Of a stretch of 64,000 nucleotides of DNA, positions 17,587 through 26,180 are shown piece by piece. How positions within the stretch are numbered: the first letter of the stretch is position 1; every line of letters starts with the position of its first letter. The stretch lies in the NCBI RefSeq assembly GCF_026107375.2, contig NZ_JAPCIA010000001.1:1-64000 (forward strand), in the 5' to 3' direction. The DNA is from Sphingomonas sp. BT-65. Lineage in GTDB: Bacteria; Pseudomonadota; Alphaproteobacteria; Sphingomonadales; Sphingomonadaceae. The translations under genes were made by a program, and so were the position numbers. The notes under the pieces were generated by a model, which ran no database searches, was not told the origin of the DNA, and saw nothing but the letters and a program-made list of their open reading frames with translations.

Positions 17587-18884
17587 AGGCGCTCCTTCTT
17601 ACAGCGGCCGCGCTCGGCGTGGCGGTGCCGGCGGCGGCGCAGACCGTGGCTGTGACCAATGCCAGGCTGGTGACCGGTGACGGAGCGGCGCCGCTCGAGG
17701 GCGGCACGGTGGTGGTGCGCGATGGGCGCGTGGTCGCGGCTGGGCGCGGGGTCGCGGTACCGGCGGGCGTGACCGTCGTGGACGCGGGCGGACGCTGGGT
17801 GACGCCGGGCATCTTCGCGGGCTTCACGCGGATGGGCATCGTCGAGGTCGACGGAGTCAACGAGACCAACGACGCGGGCGCGAACAGCTCGCCGTTCAAC
17901 GCGGCGATCGATGTGGTGCCCGCGGTCAACCCGCGGACCAGCGCGATCACCGTCAACCGCGCCGAGGGCGTGACGCGCGCGGTGGTCGCGCCGCAGGCGC
18001 GCGGGTCGATCTTCGGCGGGCAGGGCGCGATCATCGATCTTGGCGCCGATATGGACGCGGTGACCAAGGCGCGCGCCTTCCAGTTCATGGAATATGGCGA
18101 GACCGGCGCGGCGCGCGCCGGGGGCAGCCGCCCGGCCGCCTATGCGATGCTCAAGAACATCCTGTTCGAGGTGCGCGACTATGCCCGCGCGCCGGGCAGC
18201 TTCGCCGATCGCGGCAAGGATGCGCTGCTGACTCGCGCCGACGCGCAGGCGCTGGTGCCGGTGGTCAACGGCACGGTGCCGCTGCTGGTTCATGTCGAGC
18301 GAGCGTCCGACATCCTCGTGATGCTCGACCTCAAGCGCGAGATGCCGGGGCTCAAACTGGTGCTGGTCGGCGCGACCGAGGGCTGGACCGTGGCGCGGCA
18401 GATCGCGGCGGCGAAGGTGCCGGTGCTCGCCTCGGCGCTCGCCGACCTGCCGGCCTCGTTCGAGCAGCTCGCGGCGACCCAGTCGAACATCGGGCGGCTG
18501 CAAGCGGCAGGCGTGACCGTGGGTATCGGGATGATCAACGATGACGAGGCGCGGCAGGCGCGACTCGTCAAGCAATATGCCGGCAACCTCGTCGCTTTGG
18601 GCAAAATTCCGGGTGCGGCAGGGCTCGACTGGGGGCAGGCGTTCGCGGCGATCAGTTCGAAGCCGGCCGAGGCGATGGGGATGGGCGGCGAATTCGGCTC
18701 GCTGCGGCCTGGGCGGCGCGGTGACGTGGTGATCTGGGATGGCGACCCGCTCGAGATCGGAACCGCGGCCGTGCGCGTGTTCATCGACGGGGTCGAGCAA
18801 CCGCTCGACACGCGCCAGGACAAGCTCAAGCAACGCTATTTCGATCCGAAGGAGGGTGCTTTGCCGAAGGCGTACGAGCGCTGA
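17583..18884 (+). CDS. Secreted amidohydrolase-like protein lacking the HxH motif
   Basis: A 433-aa protein with a classical signal peptide (MKALLLTAAALGVAVPAAAQ, cleavage near residue 20) and an amidohydrolase fold including the composite beta-sandwich (RLVTGDGAAPLEGGTVVVRDG) and the C-terminal LRPGRRGDVVIWDGDPLE. Where the family has HxH after TPG, this protein has F81-T82-R83, so the first metal site is missing. It is translationally coupled (ATGA) to the complete amidohydrolase upstream. It may be a non-catalytic partner or have changed function. Confidence 0.85.
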   Translation: MKALLLTAAALGVAVPAAAQTVAVTNARLVTGDGAAPLEGGTVVVRDGRVVAAGRGVAVPAGVTVVDAGGRWVTPGIFAGFTRMGIVEVDGVNETNDAGANSSPFNAAIDVVPAVNPRTSAITVNRAEGVTRAVVAPQARGSIFGGQGAIIDLGADMDAVTKARAFQFMEYGETGAARAGGSRPAAYAMLKNILFEVRDYARAPGSFADRGKDALLTRADAQALVPVVNGTVPLLVHVERASDILVMLDLKREMPGLKLVLVGATEGWTVARQIAAAKVPVLASALADLPASFEQLAATQSNIGRLQAAGVTVGIGMINDDEARQARLVKQYAGNLVALGKIPGAAGLDWGQAFAAISSKPAEAMGMGGEFGSLRPGRRGDVVIWDGDPLEIGTAAVRVFIDGVEQPLDTRQDKLKQRYFDPKEGALPKAYER

Positions 18885-19537
18885 GCGCGAACGAACAGCC
18901 CGGTACCCTGGCGGAGCCGCGCCGCGCCGGACGGCCGCGCGACCCCGCCAAATATGGCGCGATCGTCGAGGCGGCGCGCGAGGCATTCTTTGCGCGTGGC
19001 TTTCAGGCAGCGACGATCGAGGACATCGCGCACACGGCGGGCGTGTCCAAAGTGACCGTCTATAGCCGCTTCGGGGACAAGGAGACGCTGTTCGAGGAGG
19101 TGATCCGCGTCGAGAGCGGGCGGATGGCGGCGGCGTTCGAGGATACGCTGGCGCGCGGGCATACGCTGGAGGACCAGCTCAACGCATTCGGCATCGCGCT
19201 CGCCGAGTTCAAATATAGCGAGGAGCATCAAGCGGTCGACCGCGTGCTGATGAACGAGATCGCGCAGATCCCGGAACTCGCACGGCGCTTCTATGCGGCG
19301 GGTCCGCAGCTCTGTTTCGACCGGCTGTCGCAGGTGCTGGGCGATGCCGCGGCGCATGGCGAGATCGAGATCGACGACCCGATGCGCGCGGCGGAGGATA
19401 TTTGCGGGCTGTGGCTGGGCGCTGGCGATATGGGGATCAAGCTGGGGCTCGAGCCCTTGCCCTCGCCGCAGGTGATCCGCGCCAAGGTGATGCGGGCGAC
19501 GCGGCTATTTCTCAAGATGGTCGGATCGAAGCCGTGA
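18881..19537 (+). CDS. TetR family transcriptional regulator
   Basis: A TetR-type repressor of about 218 aa: the HTH reads GAIVEAAREAFFARGFQAAT-IEDIAHTAGVSKVTVYSRFGDKETLF, followed by a C-terminal ligand-binding domain. The start is problematic: the frame is open from inside the upstream gene but contains no ATG, GTG or TTG before the HTH. A CTG at 18881 overlapping the upstream stop (CTGA) is the best candidate; the GTG at 19043 would cut the HTH in half. It presumably regulates the amidohydrolase pair, with which it forms an operon. Confidence 0.8.
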   Translation: MSANEQPGTLAEPRRAGRPRDPAKYGAIVEAAREAFFARGFQAATIEDIAHTAGVSKVTVYSRFGDKETLFEEVIRVESGRMAAAFEDTLARGHTLEDQLNAFGIALAEFKYSEEHQAVDRVLMNEIAQIPELARRFYAAGPQLCFDRLSQVLGDAAAHGEIEIDDPMRAAEDICGLWLGAGDMGIKLGLEPLPSPQVIRAKVMRATRLFLKMVGSKP

Positions 19538-19572
19538 CGATCGGCGTTGTGGGCGCGATGGAGGTGCAATTC

Positions 19573-19926
19573 ATGCGGACGACTTATCTGACGATCACCG
19601 CGGCGCTGGCGCTCTCGGCTTGCGGCGGTGGCGGGCAGCAGGCGGTGAACGACGCCGCGGCCAACAACATGGTCGAGAATGTCGCGGACGCGACCAACTA
19701 TCAGGCCGAAGTGATCGCACTGCCGCCGGCGCTGCAGAATGGCGTGTTCCTGCGCGCGGTGCGTGATGCTGGGTTCAATTGCCAGGAAGTGACCGAGACC
19801 GAGCGCTTCGATCCGGTCCAGGGCAATCCGGCGTGGCGCGTGACGTGCGACAACCGCACCCCGCACCTGATCTCGATCACGCGCGACGGCACCGCGAAGA
19901 TCGTCAGCCGCACCGACGCGAGCTAG
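19573..19926 (+). CDS. Small hypothetical lipoprotein
   Basis: A 117-aa protein with a lipoprotein signal: MRTTYLTITAALALSACGGG, lipid attachment at Cys17. The mature part contains two further cysteines (FNCQEV and VTCDNR), which may form a disulfide in the periplasm. No known domain is recognised. GGAGGTG lies 7 nt before ATG 19573; an in-frame ATG at 19558 is less well placed. It is followed by convergent hairpins and then phoX. Confidence 0.75.
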   Translation: MRTTYLTITAALALSACGGGGQQAVNDAAANNMVENVADATNYQAEVIALPPALQNGVFLRAVRDAGFNCQEVTETERFDPVQGNPAWRVTCDNRTPHLISITRDGTAKIVSRTDAS

Positions 19927-19945
19927 GTCCTAGCCCGATAAAAGA

Positions 19946-19971
19946 GGGGAGGCGGGCGGACCCGCCTCCCC
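19946..19971 (-). terminator. Intrinsic terminator of phoX (minus strand)
   Basis: GGGGAGGCGGG (19946-19956) pairs perfectly with CCCGCCTCCCC (19961-19971) around CGGA. On the minus strand the hairpin is followed by TCTTTTAT. It may also slow transcription of the convergent lipoprotein gene. Confidence 0.75.
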
Positions 19972-19994
19972 TGAAGGCTCGGGGTTCAACTCCC

Positions 19995-20025
19995 GGCCGT
20001 GACCCGGTTGTGCCGGGCCACGGCC
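19995..20025. terminator. Second hairpin in the lipoprotein-phoX convergent gap
   Basis: GGCCGTG-A-CCCGG (19995-20007) pairs with CCGGG-C-CACGGCC (20013-20025), just beyond the phoX stop. No T-run follows on the minus strand, so it is probably an accessory hairpin or mRNA 3'-end stabiliser. Confidence 0.45.
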
Positions 20026-20036
20026 TTGTTCCTTGA

Positions 20037-22529
20037 TCAGAGGGCGACCACGCCGCCGTCGTTCTTGGTGATCGCGACGATCGCCGAGCGCGGACGCGTG
20101 CCCGCCGGGGCAGTGCCGGTGGCCTGGGTCGCCGGCCAGCCGCTGGTCGGTGCGGCCGGTGTGCCGCCCTCGCCCGGGTGCTGGATACCGACGAACAGCG
20201 TGCGCCCGTCCGGGGTCGTGTCGACGCCGGTGATCTCGCACTCGACCGGGCCGACCAGGAAGCGCTTGAGCGTCGCGTCGGTGGCCAGCGCGCCGCGGCG
20301 CGTGGTCTGGGTCGCGGTGGCGCCGCCGGTGCCGCGGTTGGTGATCGTCACCGACGCGCCGTCGCCGGTCGTGCCCGGCATCGCGACGAGCATCTGGTTG
20401 TTGGTGCGATCGGTAAAGGCGCCGTCGTCGGTCTGGATCCACAGCAACGGATTGACCAGGCCACCGGCATTCTGCGGCCGCGAGAACCACAGGCCGTCGG
20501 GGCTGGAGAAGTCGTTGTTGGCGGTCAGGCCGGAGATGTTGACGTCGCTGTTCGAATCCGTCGAGTCGGCACCGAACAGGTAGATGTCCCATGCGAAGCT
20601 GGTCGCGGCGGGATCATCGGCAGTCTCGCGCAGGCGCAGGATATGGCCGTTGGGGTTGCCGAACTGTGCCGTGTTCGTCGCGCCGCGCGGGTCGTTATAG
20701 TGGCGCGGATTGGCGGCGTCGGTGCCGTTCAGCGGACGCAGCGTGGCATTGTTGTTGGTGAGGGTGAGATAGATCTCGCCGGTCACGTTGTTGGTCGCGG
20801 TCCATTCCGGACGGTCCATCTTGGTCGCGCCGACCGCGTCGCCCGCCAGCCGGGTGTTGACGAGGATGTCGATCTGGTTCTCGAACACATATTCGATGTC
20901 GCTGCCCTGTGCCGGGCGGTTCGGAACCTGGCCGAACACCAGCGGCACCCAGGTGCCGGTGCCGTTCGCGTTGAACTTGGCGACATAGAGCGTGCCGCTG
21001 TCGAGATACTTGTCGCCCACCGCCAGACGATCGGCGCGCTGCGCGTCGGCGAAGGTCCACGAGGCGGCGGTCACGAACTTGTAGAAATACTCGCCGCGCG
21101 CATCGTCGCCGAGATAAACCGCGAGCTTCTTGCCCTCGATGAACTTGCCGTACCACGCGCCCTCGTGGCCGAGGCGGCCGAGCGCGGTGCGCTTACGCGG
21201 TGCCTGGGTCTTGTCATAGGGATCGAACTCGACGCACCAGCCGAACTGATTCGGCTCGTTGCGCCAGTCGGTCGTCGCCGAGCCGCCCACGCCGGCGCGT
21301 GCGTCCCAGCGGCGGAAGGTGGTGTTCGTCGCATCCGCGGGGGTCACGGTCGACCAGCCGAAGCTGCCGCTGCCGCTGGTCACGCCATAGCGGCGCAGCG
21401 CGACCAGCTCGCGCGCAGTACGCTGGGCATCGTCGCCGCTGCGGCGGAAATAGCCGGCCCAATTCTCCTCGCAGGTGATGTTGGTGCCCCACAAAGTGTG
21501 GCCGTTGGCGCAGTTGTTGATCGTGCCGCGGCCCGCGGTGCCGTCGGTCGAAAAGGGCGTACGCAGCCATGCGCTACCGCGCACAGGGCCGTTGAACACG
21601 ACCGGCGTGTTCGGCGTGATGCGGCGGTTGAAGGTCGAGTTCTGGACATAGCTCCAGGCGCGGTTCGCCCCCTCGACATATTCGGTGACCGACACGCCGT
21701 GCGCCTCGATCTCCTTGAGCGCTTCCGCCTCCGGGCGGACGCCGCCCGGGCTGGTCGGGCCGGCCGGGTGGAGATACTGGTCGTTCAGGTTCTCGTGGTT
21801 CTGGACCATCAGGCCGCGCACCGAGCTGTTGTCGTCGCGCGCGCCGGCGGCGGTGAGGCCGTACCAGTAGAGCGCGTCGCCATGGTCGCCGATGCGCTGC
21901 GCGAAATTGGTGTCGGTGCCGTCATTCTTGTACGCTGCGACGCCCGAAGCGATCGGATCGCCGAGACGGGTCATCACGGTGACGGTGTAGCCCGCCGGGA
22001 CGGTGACCACGTCGTTCCTGTTCTTGGCGATCGAGGTGAAGCCCATGACTGCGGGGCTGACGGCGACGGTGGTCGTGCCCTGGGTCGTCTGACCCGCGTT
22101 GTCGGTCGCGCTGTACTGGAAGATCAGCGTCTGCTGCGCCGACACGCTCGGCGCGACGAAGCTGGCGTTCGCCGTGTTCGCGCCGATCAGCGTGGCGGCG
22201 GGGCCGCTGGTCTGCACCCAGGCGGAGGTAATCGCGCCATTGTCGGTCGCCTGACCGGTGAGCGTGACGACGCGGCCCGAGCTGGTGGCGCCCGAGGAGC
22301 CGACCGAGATCAGGTTGGGGAAGGGGTCCGCATCGGCGTTGGCGCTGTCGCACGCGGCGAGGACGCCGCCGCCGAACACCGCGACCGCCGCCGCCGAGGC
22401 GCCCGAACGCAGTGCGTCACGGCGCGAATAACGCTGCTCGATCAGCGCGTTGAGCGTGGGATTGGCGGTGTTGTTGGTGTCGACGTCGCCGTCGCTATAG
22501 CCAAAGGCCAGATCGGTGCTCTCGATCAT
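20037..22529 (-). CDS. phoX: PhoX-family (DUF839) phosphatase, Tat-exported lipoprotein with Ig-like insert
   Basis: An 830-aa protein. The N-terminus has a Tat motif (YSRRDALRSG, near residue 34) followed by a hydrophobic stretch ending in GGVLAAC, a lipobox, so it should be exported folded and lipidated. Residues about 70-170 look like an Ig/PKD-type beta domain (TLTGQATDNGAITSAWVQTS ... FQYSATDNAGQTTQG). The rest is a DUF839/PhoX domain (WGTNITCEENWAGYF, NPNGHILRLRE, GLWFSRPQNAGG). PhoX enzymes are Ca/Fe phosphatases that release phosphate from organic esters. ATG 22529 was chosen; longer in-frame N-termini are shadows of the divergent genes. Confidence 0.85.
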   Translation of the reverse strand: MIESTDLAFGYSDGDVDTNNTANPTLNALIEQRYSRRDALRSGASAAAVAVFGGGVLAACDSANADADPFPNLISVGSSGATSSGRVVTLTGQATDNGAITSAWVQTSGPAATLIGANTANASFVAPSVSAQQTLIFQYSATDNAGQTTQGTTTVAVSPAVMGFTSIAKNRNDVVTVPAGYTVTVMTRLGDPIASGVAAYKNDGTDTNFAQRIGDHGDALYWYGLTAAGARDDNSSVRGLMVQNHENLNDQYLHPAGPTSPGGVRPEAEALKEIEAHGVSVTEYVEGANRAWSYVQNSTFNRRITPNTPVVFNGPVRGSAWLRTPFSTDGTAGRGTINNCANGHTLWGTNITCEENWAGYFRRSGDDAQRTARELVALRRYGVTSGSGSFGWSTVTPADATNTTFRRWDARAGVGGSATTDWRNEPNQFGWCVEFDPYDKTQAPRKRTALGRLGHEGAWYGKFIEGKKLAVYLGDDARGEYFYKFVTAASWTFADAQRADRLAVGDKYLDSGTLYVAKFNANGTGTWVPLVFGQVPNRPAQGSDIEYVFENQIDILVNTRLAGDAVGATKMDRPEWTATNNVTGEIYLTLTNNNATLRPLNGTDAANPRHYNDPRGATNTAQFGNPNGHILRLRETADDPAATSFAWDIYLFGADSTDSNSDVNISGLTANNDFSSPDGLWFSRPQNAGGLVNPLLWIQTDDGAFTDRTNNQMLVAMPGTTGDGASVTITNRGTGGATATQTTRRGALATDATLKRFLVGPVECEITGVDTTPDGRTLFVGIQHPGEGGTPAAPTSGWPATQATGTAPAGTRPRSAIVAITKNDGGVVAL

Positions 22530-22698
22530 GTTCTGGAACCCCCTTTTTGTCACCCTCATCCAGTGCGGATAGGGCTGTCGGGGCTGTGACCGCGGCGCTT
22601 TACAGTGTGATGGAGAAGCGTTGACGGCACCGTGTCGATTTGGCGACTCTTCGATGACAGGCTGTTTTTTACGGGGATAGATCGGTAGGGCGCAGGCG

Positions 22699-23214
22699 AT
22701 GGAGGATGCGCGGGACAGCCTGGCCGATCGCATGGCGCAGCGATTCGCGGCGCGCGAGGTGCGGGCCGAGCCTCGATCGCCCGGACCGGTGAACTGGCGT
22801 CTCGCAGCCGCGCTGGCGGGCATGATCGCGCTGGGGCCACTGACGACGATCGTCGGGGCGGGCGTGATCGAGCATGGCGCGCGAGCGGAAGCAGCGCGGC
22901 TCCAGACGCAGGCGGCGCCACGGCTCAACGCGGAAGAACGGGAGCGGGCGGTGCGTGCGGCGCTGCGCACGGCGGCGCGCGACGCGGGCGTCGCGGTATG
23001 GCTCGACCGGGTGGCGGTCGCGATTCCGGCCGAGGCACGGGTCGCGCGCATGGTCAAGGCGGCGGACGGCGCGTTTGAGCTCGAGATCTCGACGCCCGAT
23101 CCCGACCTGTTGCGCGGTGCGCTACGGGCCGATCCGGCGCTGGCTGGGTTCCGCGAAACCGGGCAGCGGCGCGCGGGCGCGATGATCGCGGTTACCTTGA
23201 GGTACGCCAAATGA
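22699..23214 (+). CDS. Bitopic membrane protein of the T2SS-adjacent trio (first gene)
   Basis: A 171-aa protein with a cytoplasmic N-terminus of about 32 residues, one membrane helix (RLAAALAGMIALGPLTTIVGAGVIEHG, about 33-58) and a periplasmic domain of alternating helices and strands. This layout resembles inner-membrane assembly-platform proteins (PilN/GspL C-terminal half), but no domain is confidently recognised. It is the first of three overlapping genes (23211-23214 overlap with the next) transcribed towards gspD. The role is inferred from the neighbourhood. Confidence 0.7.
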   Translation: MEDARDSLADRMAQRFAAREVRAEPRSPGPVNWRLAAALAGMIALGPLTTIVGAGVIEHGARAEAARLQTQAAPRLNAEERERAVRAALRTAARDAGVAVWLDRVAVAIPAEARVARMVKAADGAFELEISTPDPDLLRGALRADPALAGFRETGQRRAGAMIAVTLRYAK

Positions 23215-23678
23215 ACCGGGCGACGCTGATCGCGGGGATCGGTGGCGGCCTCGCGGTGGTGGCGCTGCTGGCGCCGGCGACCGGCACGGCGCTCGGTAAG
23301 CTGGGTCGCGCGCGCGAGGCTGCCACGGCGGCGAAAGCGGCGGTGGCGGCGCCGCGATCGGTCGCGGTGCCGCTGGTAGCCGCCGGGTTGCGCACACCGG
23401 GCGGTAGTGAAGCCGAGGCGGTACGCGGCTTGACCGGCCGGGTGCGGCGGCTGGCGGCCGAGGGCGGCGTGCTGGCGGAACAGGTCGCAGCGGTGCCGGC
23501 GGGCGAAGGGCTGGTGCGGTTGCGCTTGCGGCTCTCCGGGCCGGACAAGGCGGTGGTTGCGCTGGCCGACCGGATCGAGCGCGCGACGCCGCTGACGCGC
23601 TTCGCGGCGTGGCGGGTGACCGCGCTTCCCGGCGGCGGTCTGCGGCTCGAGGGCGAGGTGGTGGCGGCATGGCGTTGA
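23211..23678 (+). CDS. GspM/PilO-like inner-membrane protein
   Basis: A 155-aa bitopic protein: a short N-terminus, one helix (LIAGIGGGLAVVALLAPATG, residues 6-25), an alanine-rich coiled region, then a ferredoxin-like periplasmic domain ending VALADRIERATPLTRFAAWR-ALPGGGLRLEGEVVAAWR. The last part resembles subtype-b GspM and PilO proteins of secretion platforms. It overlaps the upstream gene by 4 bp and the next by 10 bp. The assignment is by layout and local motif, not by a database match. Confidence 0.6.
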   Translation: MNRATLIAGIGGGLAVVALLAPATGTALGKLGRAREAATAAKAAVAAPRSVAVPLVAAGLRTPGGSEAEAVRGLTGRVRRLAAEGGVLAEQVAAVPAGEGLVRLRLRLSGPDKAVVALADRIERATPLTRFAAWRVTALPGGGLRLEGEVVAAWR

Positions 23679-24121
23679 ACCGGACCGATGCGCTCGCGCT
23701 GGGCGGAGCGGCGCTGTTCGCGGTGGTGATGCCCGTCGCGCTGCTATGGCCCGGCGCAGATGTGAAGCTTCCGGCGCGTGCAGCCGACACGCGCGCGGTG
23801 GTGCCGCCGCCGATGCCGGTAGTCGCCGCGGTCTATGAGCGGCCGTTGTTCGCCGCGGTCGAGGCGAGCGACGAAATCCCCGCCGACGCACCCGCGCTGG
23901 TCGGCATCGCCGGGCGGCTCAACCGCGATGCGGTGGCGCTGGTGCGGCTGGCCGACGGCAGCTCGCGCAGCCTTGGCGTCGGCGAGAGTGTCGACGGCTG
24001 GCGGCTGGAGAGCCTGGCAATCGACGCGGCCTTCTTCACGCGCGGACGCGAGCGGGTGCGGGTGGCGATGGGCGCGTCCGATGCCACCGAAGATTCGGCG
24101 GCAGAAGAGCCCGTTCAGTAA
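23669..24121 (+). CDS. GspC/PilP-like inner-membrane protein
   Basis: A 150-aa protein: N-terminal membrane helix (LALGGAALFAVVMPVALLWPG, about 9-29), a proline-rich linker, then a periplasmic HR-type beta domain (YERPLFAA ... ALVGIAGRLNRDAVALVRLA ... LGVGESVDGWRLESL). This is the pattern of GspC homology regions and PilP, which contact the secretin. It ends 7 bp inside the convergent gspD gene. Together with the two preceding genes it looks like an accessory platform set for the type II system. Confidence 0.65.
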   Translation: MALNRTDALALGGAALFAVVMPVALLWPGADVKLPARAADTRAVVPPPMPVVAAVYERPLFAAVEASDEIPADAPALVGIAGRLNRDAVALVRLADGSSRSLGVGESVDGWRLESLAIDAAFFTRGRERVRVAMGASDATEDSAAEEPVQ

Positions 24122-26169
24122 ATCCCGTCGATCTCCAGCGTCAGCCGCGGCTTGAGCGGTTTGAGCAGCAGGTTGCTCGGGGTGTTGAGATCCAGCTCCT
24201 CGCTGCGCAGCCGGGCATATTTTGCCTTGGCCATCGCCGCCGCGTCCTCGCCGTTGCGCAGGATGGTGGGCTTGAGGAAGATGAACAGCGTGCGCTTGTT
24301 GCGGCTTTCGCGGCGGCTCTTGAACAGCTCGCCGAGGATCGGGATGTCGCCGAGGATCGGCACCTGGCTCTTGACCTGGCCGTAATCGTCCGAGGTGAGG
24401 CCGCCGAGTACGATCGTCTGGCCATTGTCGACAAGCACGGTGGTGTTGATCGCGCGGCGATTGGTGATGAGGTCGCTTGCCTGCGTAAGCTGGGTGGCGG
24501 CGATCGACGAGGCTTCCTGCGCGACCTCGAGCCGGATGGTATCGCCCGCATTGATGCGGGGCAGCACTTTGAGCGTGATGCCGACATCCTTGCGCTCGAT
24601 CGAGGTGTAGGGATTCACGTCGCCCCCGCCGCTGGGCAGGATCGAGCCCGTCACGAACGGCACTTCCTGCGCGACGACGAACTCGCCGACCTTGTTGTCG
24701 AGCGTGGTGATCTGCGGCGTCGAGAGCAGGTTCGACTTGGACGAGGTGCCGAGCGCCTGGACGAGGATCGAGAAGCTGTCGCCAATCGCGATATTGGCGG
24801 TGAGACCCGGGCCGAGCGCGGCGGCGAACGGCACGTCGAGCGCGTCGAGGATCTGACCCAGCGAGGGGCCGGCATTGCTGAACGAGGTCGCTGCGCCCTC
24901 GATCTGGTTGAGCACCGCGCCGCTGGTGCCGAGCTGGACCGCGAGCGCTTCGGCCTCCTCGCCGGTGATCTCGGCGATCGCGGCCTCGATCAGCACCTGC
25001 GGGCGGCGGACGTCGAGATCGGTGATCAGCGGCTCGATCGTGGCGATCGCGCTGGGCGTGCCGCGGACGACGACCGCGTTGATGTCGGGCGAGGGCTGGA
25101 CGGTGAGCTCGGGCGTGGAAAAGCCCTGCGGGGTTTCGGTGCGCTGTTGCCCGAGCTGTGTCTGCTGCGCCTGGAGCGCGGCGCTGGCGGCGGCAGCGGC
25201 GGTGTCCGCCGGATTGCTGCCGCCCGATGCGACCATACCCCCGAGCACGCTGGTGGGGCTGCGGTAGCCGCCGCGCCGGTCGGAGAGGCTGCGGGCGACG
25301 GCATTGTTGGTCGTCGCCTCCTGGCCGAGCACGCCGCGCAGCACCTCGGTCACCGATTCGGCGTCGGCATAGTTGAGGCGGAACACGCGCGTCATCGGCG
25401 TGGCGCCACCCGGCGCGTCGAGCGAGGCGATCATGCGGCGCGCATCGGCGACCGCGGTCGGCGTGCCGCGCACGATCACGGTGTTGCTGCGCGCATCGGC
25501 CGCGACGCGCGCGCCGCCCGAGGCGGGGTCCCCGAGCACGCCCTGCAGCGCCTGCGCGACATCGAGCGCGCTGCCGTTGCGCAGCGCGATAGTGGCGAAG
25601 GTGAGGCCGCTGCCATTGCCGTCGAGCGCGCGCAAGATGCCCTCGATGCGGCGGACATTGTCGGCATAGTCAGTGACGACCACCGCGTTGGGCTGGGCCA
25701 GCGGCTCGACGCTGCCGAAGCTCGCGACCAGCGGCCGGGCAACGCGTGCCGCCTCCGCCGAGGGCACGTTCGACAGGCGAATCATGCGCGTGATCAGTTC
25801 CTGGCCGGAAGCGCCGCGCGAGGGAACGCCGCCGTCGCGCACGGCGTTGCCCGCCGGCACGATCCGCCACGCGCGGCCCGAGCGGACCGCCGCGAAACCA
25901 TTGGCGCGGAGCACCGAGAGGAACAGCTCCCACACGCCGCTGGGCGAAAGCGGGCTCGCCGAGGTGACGGTGACGGTGCCCTTGACCGCCGGGTCGAGGA
26001 TCAGCGTGCGGCCGGTGAGGCGCGAGATCTGGTCGGCGACGTCGGCGATCTCCACCCCGCGCATGTTGACGACGATATCCGCCGCCTCGCTTTCCTGCGC
26101 GAGGATAGGCTGCGCGGTCATGGCGACGAGCGCGAGGGTGAGGGCGGTGTTGCGGATCGGATTGGGCAC
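24115..26169 (-). CDS. gspD: Type II secretion system secretin GspD
   Basis: A 684-aa outer-membrane secretin. A signal peptide (TALTLALVAMTAQPILAQ, cleaved near residue 24) is followed by N0 and repeated N1-N3 ring domains (ADQISRLTGRTLILDPAVKG; NAVVVTDYADNVRRIEGIL; NTVIVRGTPTAVADARRMI) and the C-terminal secretin domain (VPFVTGSILP, VLVDNGQTIVLGGLTSDDYG, VPILGDIPILGELFKS). It forms the export channel. The start is a GTG at 26169, 11 bp after gspC. The stop overlaps the last gene of the convergent trio. Confidence 0.95.
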   Translation of the reverse strand: MPNPIRNTALTLALVAMTAQPILAQESEAADIVVNMRGVEIADVADQISRLTGRTLILDPAVKGTVTVTSASPLSPSGVWELFLSVLRANGFAAVRSGRAWRIVPAGNAVRDGGVPSRGASGQELITRMIRLSNVPSAEAARVARPLVASFGSVEPLAQPNAVVVTDYADNVRRIEGILRALDGNGSGLTFATIALRNGSALDVAQALQGVLGDPASGGARVAADARSNTVIVRGTPTAVADARRMIASLDAPGGATPMTRVFRLNYADAESVTEVLRGVLGQEATTNNAVARSLSDRRGGYRSPTSVLGGMVASGGSNPADTAAAAASAALQAQQTQLGQQRTETPQGFSTPELTVQPSPDINAVVVRGTPSAIATIEPLITDLDVRRPQVLIEAAIAEITGEEAEALAVQLGTSGAVLNQIEGAATSFSNAGPSLGQILDALDVPFAAALGPGLTANIAIGDSFSILVQALGTSSKSNLLSTPQITTLDNKVGEFVVAQEVPFVTGSILPSGGGDVNPYTSIERKDVGITLKVLPRINAGDTIRLEVAQEASSIAATQLTQASDLITNRRAINTTVLVDNGQTIVLGGLTSDDYGQVKSQVPILGDIPILGELFKSRRESRNKRTLFIFLKPTILRNGEDAAAMAKAKYARLRSEELDLNTPSNLLLKPLKPRLTLEIDGIY

Positions 26170-26180
26170 GGGCGGGATAC

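Noticed and set aside
19979..20030. tRNA-like sequence (GGTTCAACTCCCGGCC) downstream of the small lipoprotein gene
   Set aside because: No acceptor or anticodon stem can be formed; the sequence folds instead into a plain hairpin next to the phoX stop.
20178..22589. 803-codon plus-strand frame opposite phoX
   Set aside because: Shadow of the phoX codons; repetitive G/V/R/A content without any recognisable motif.
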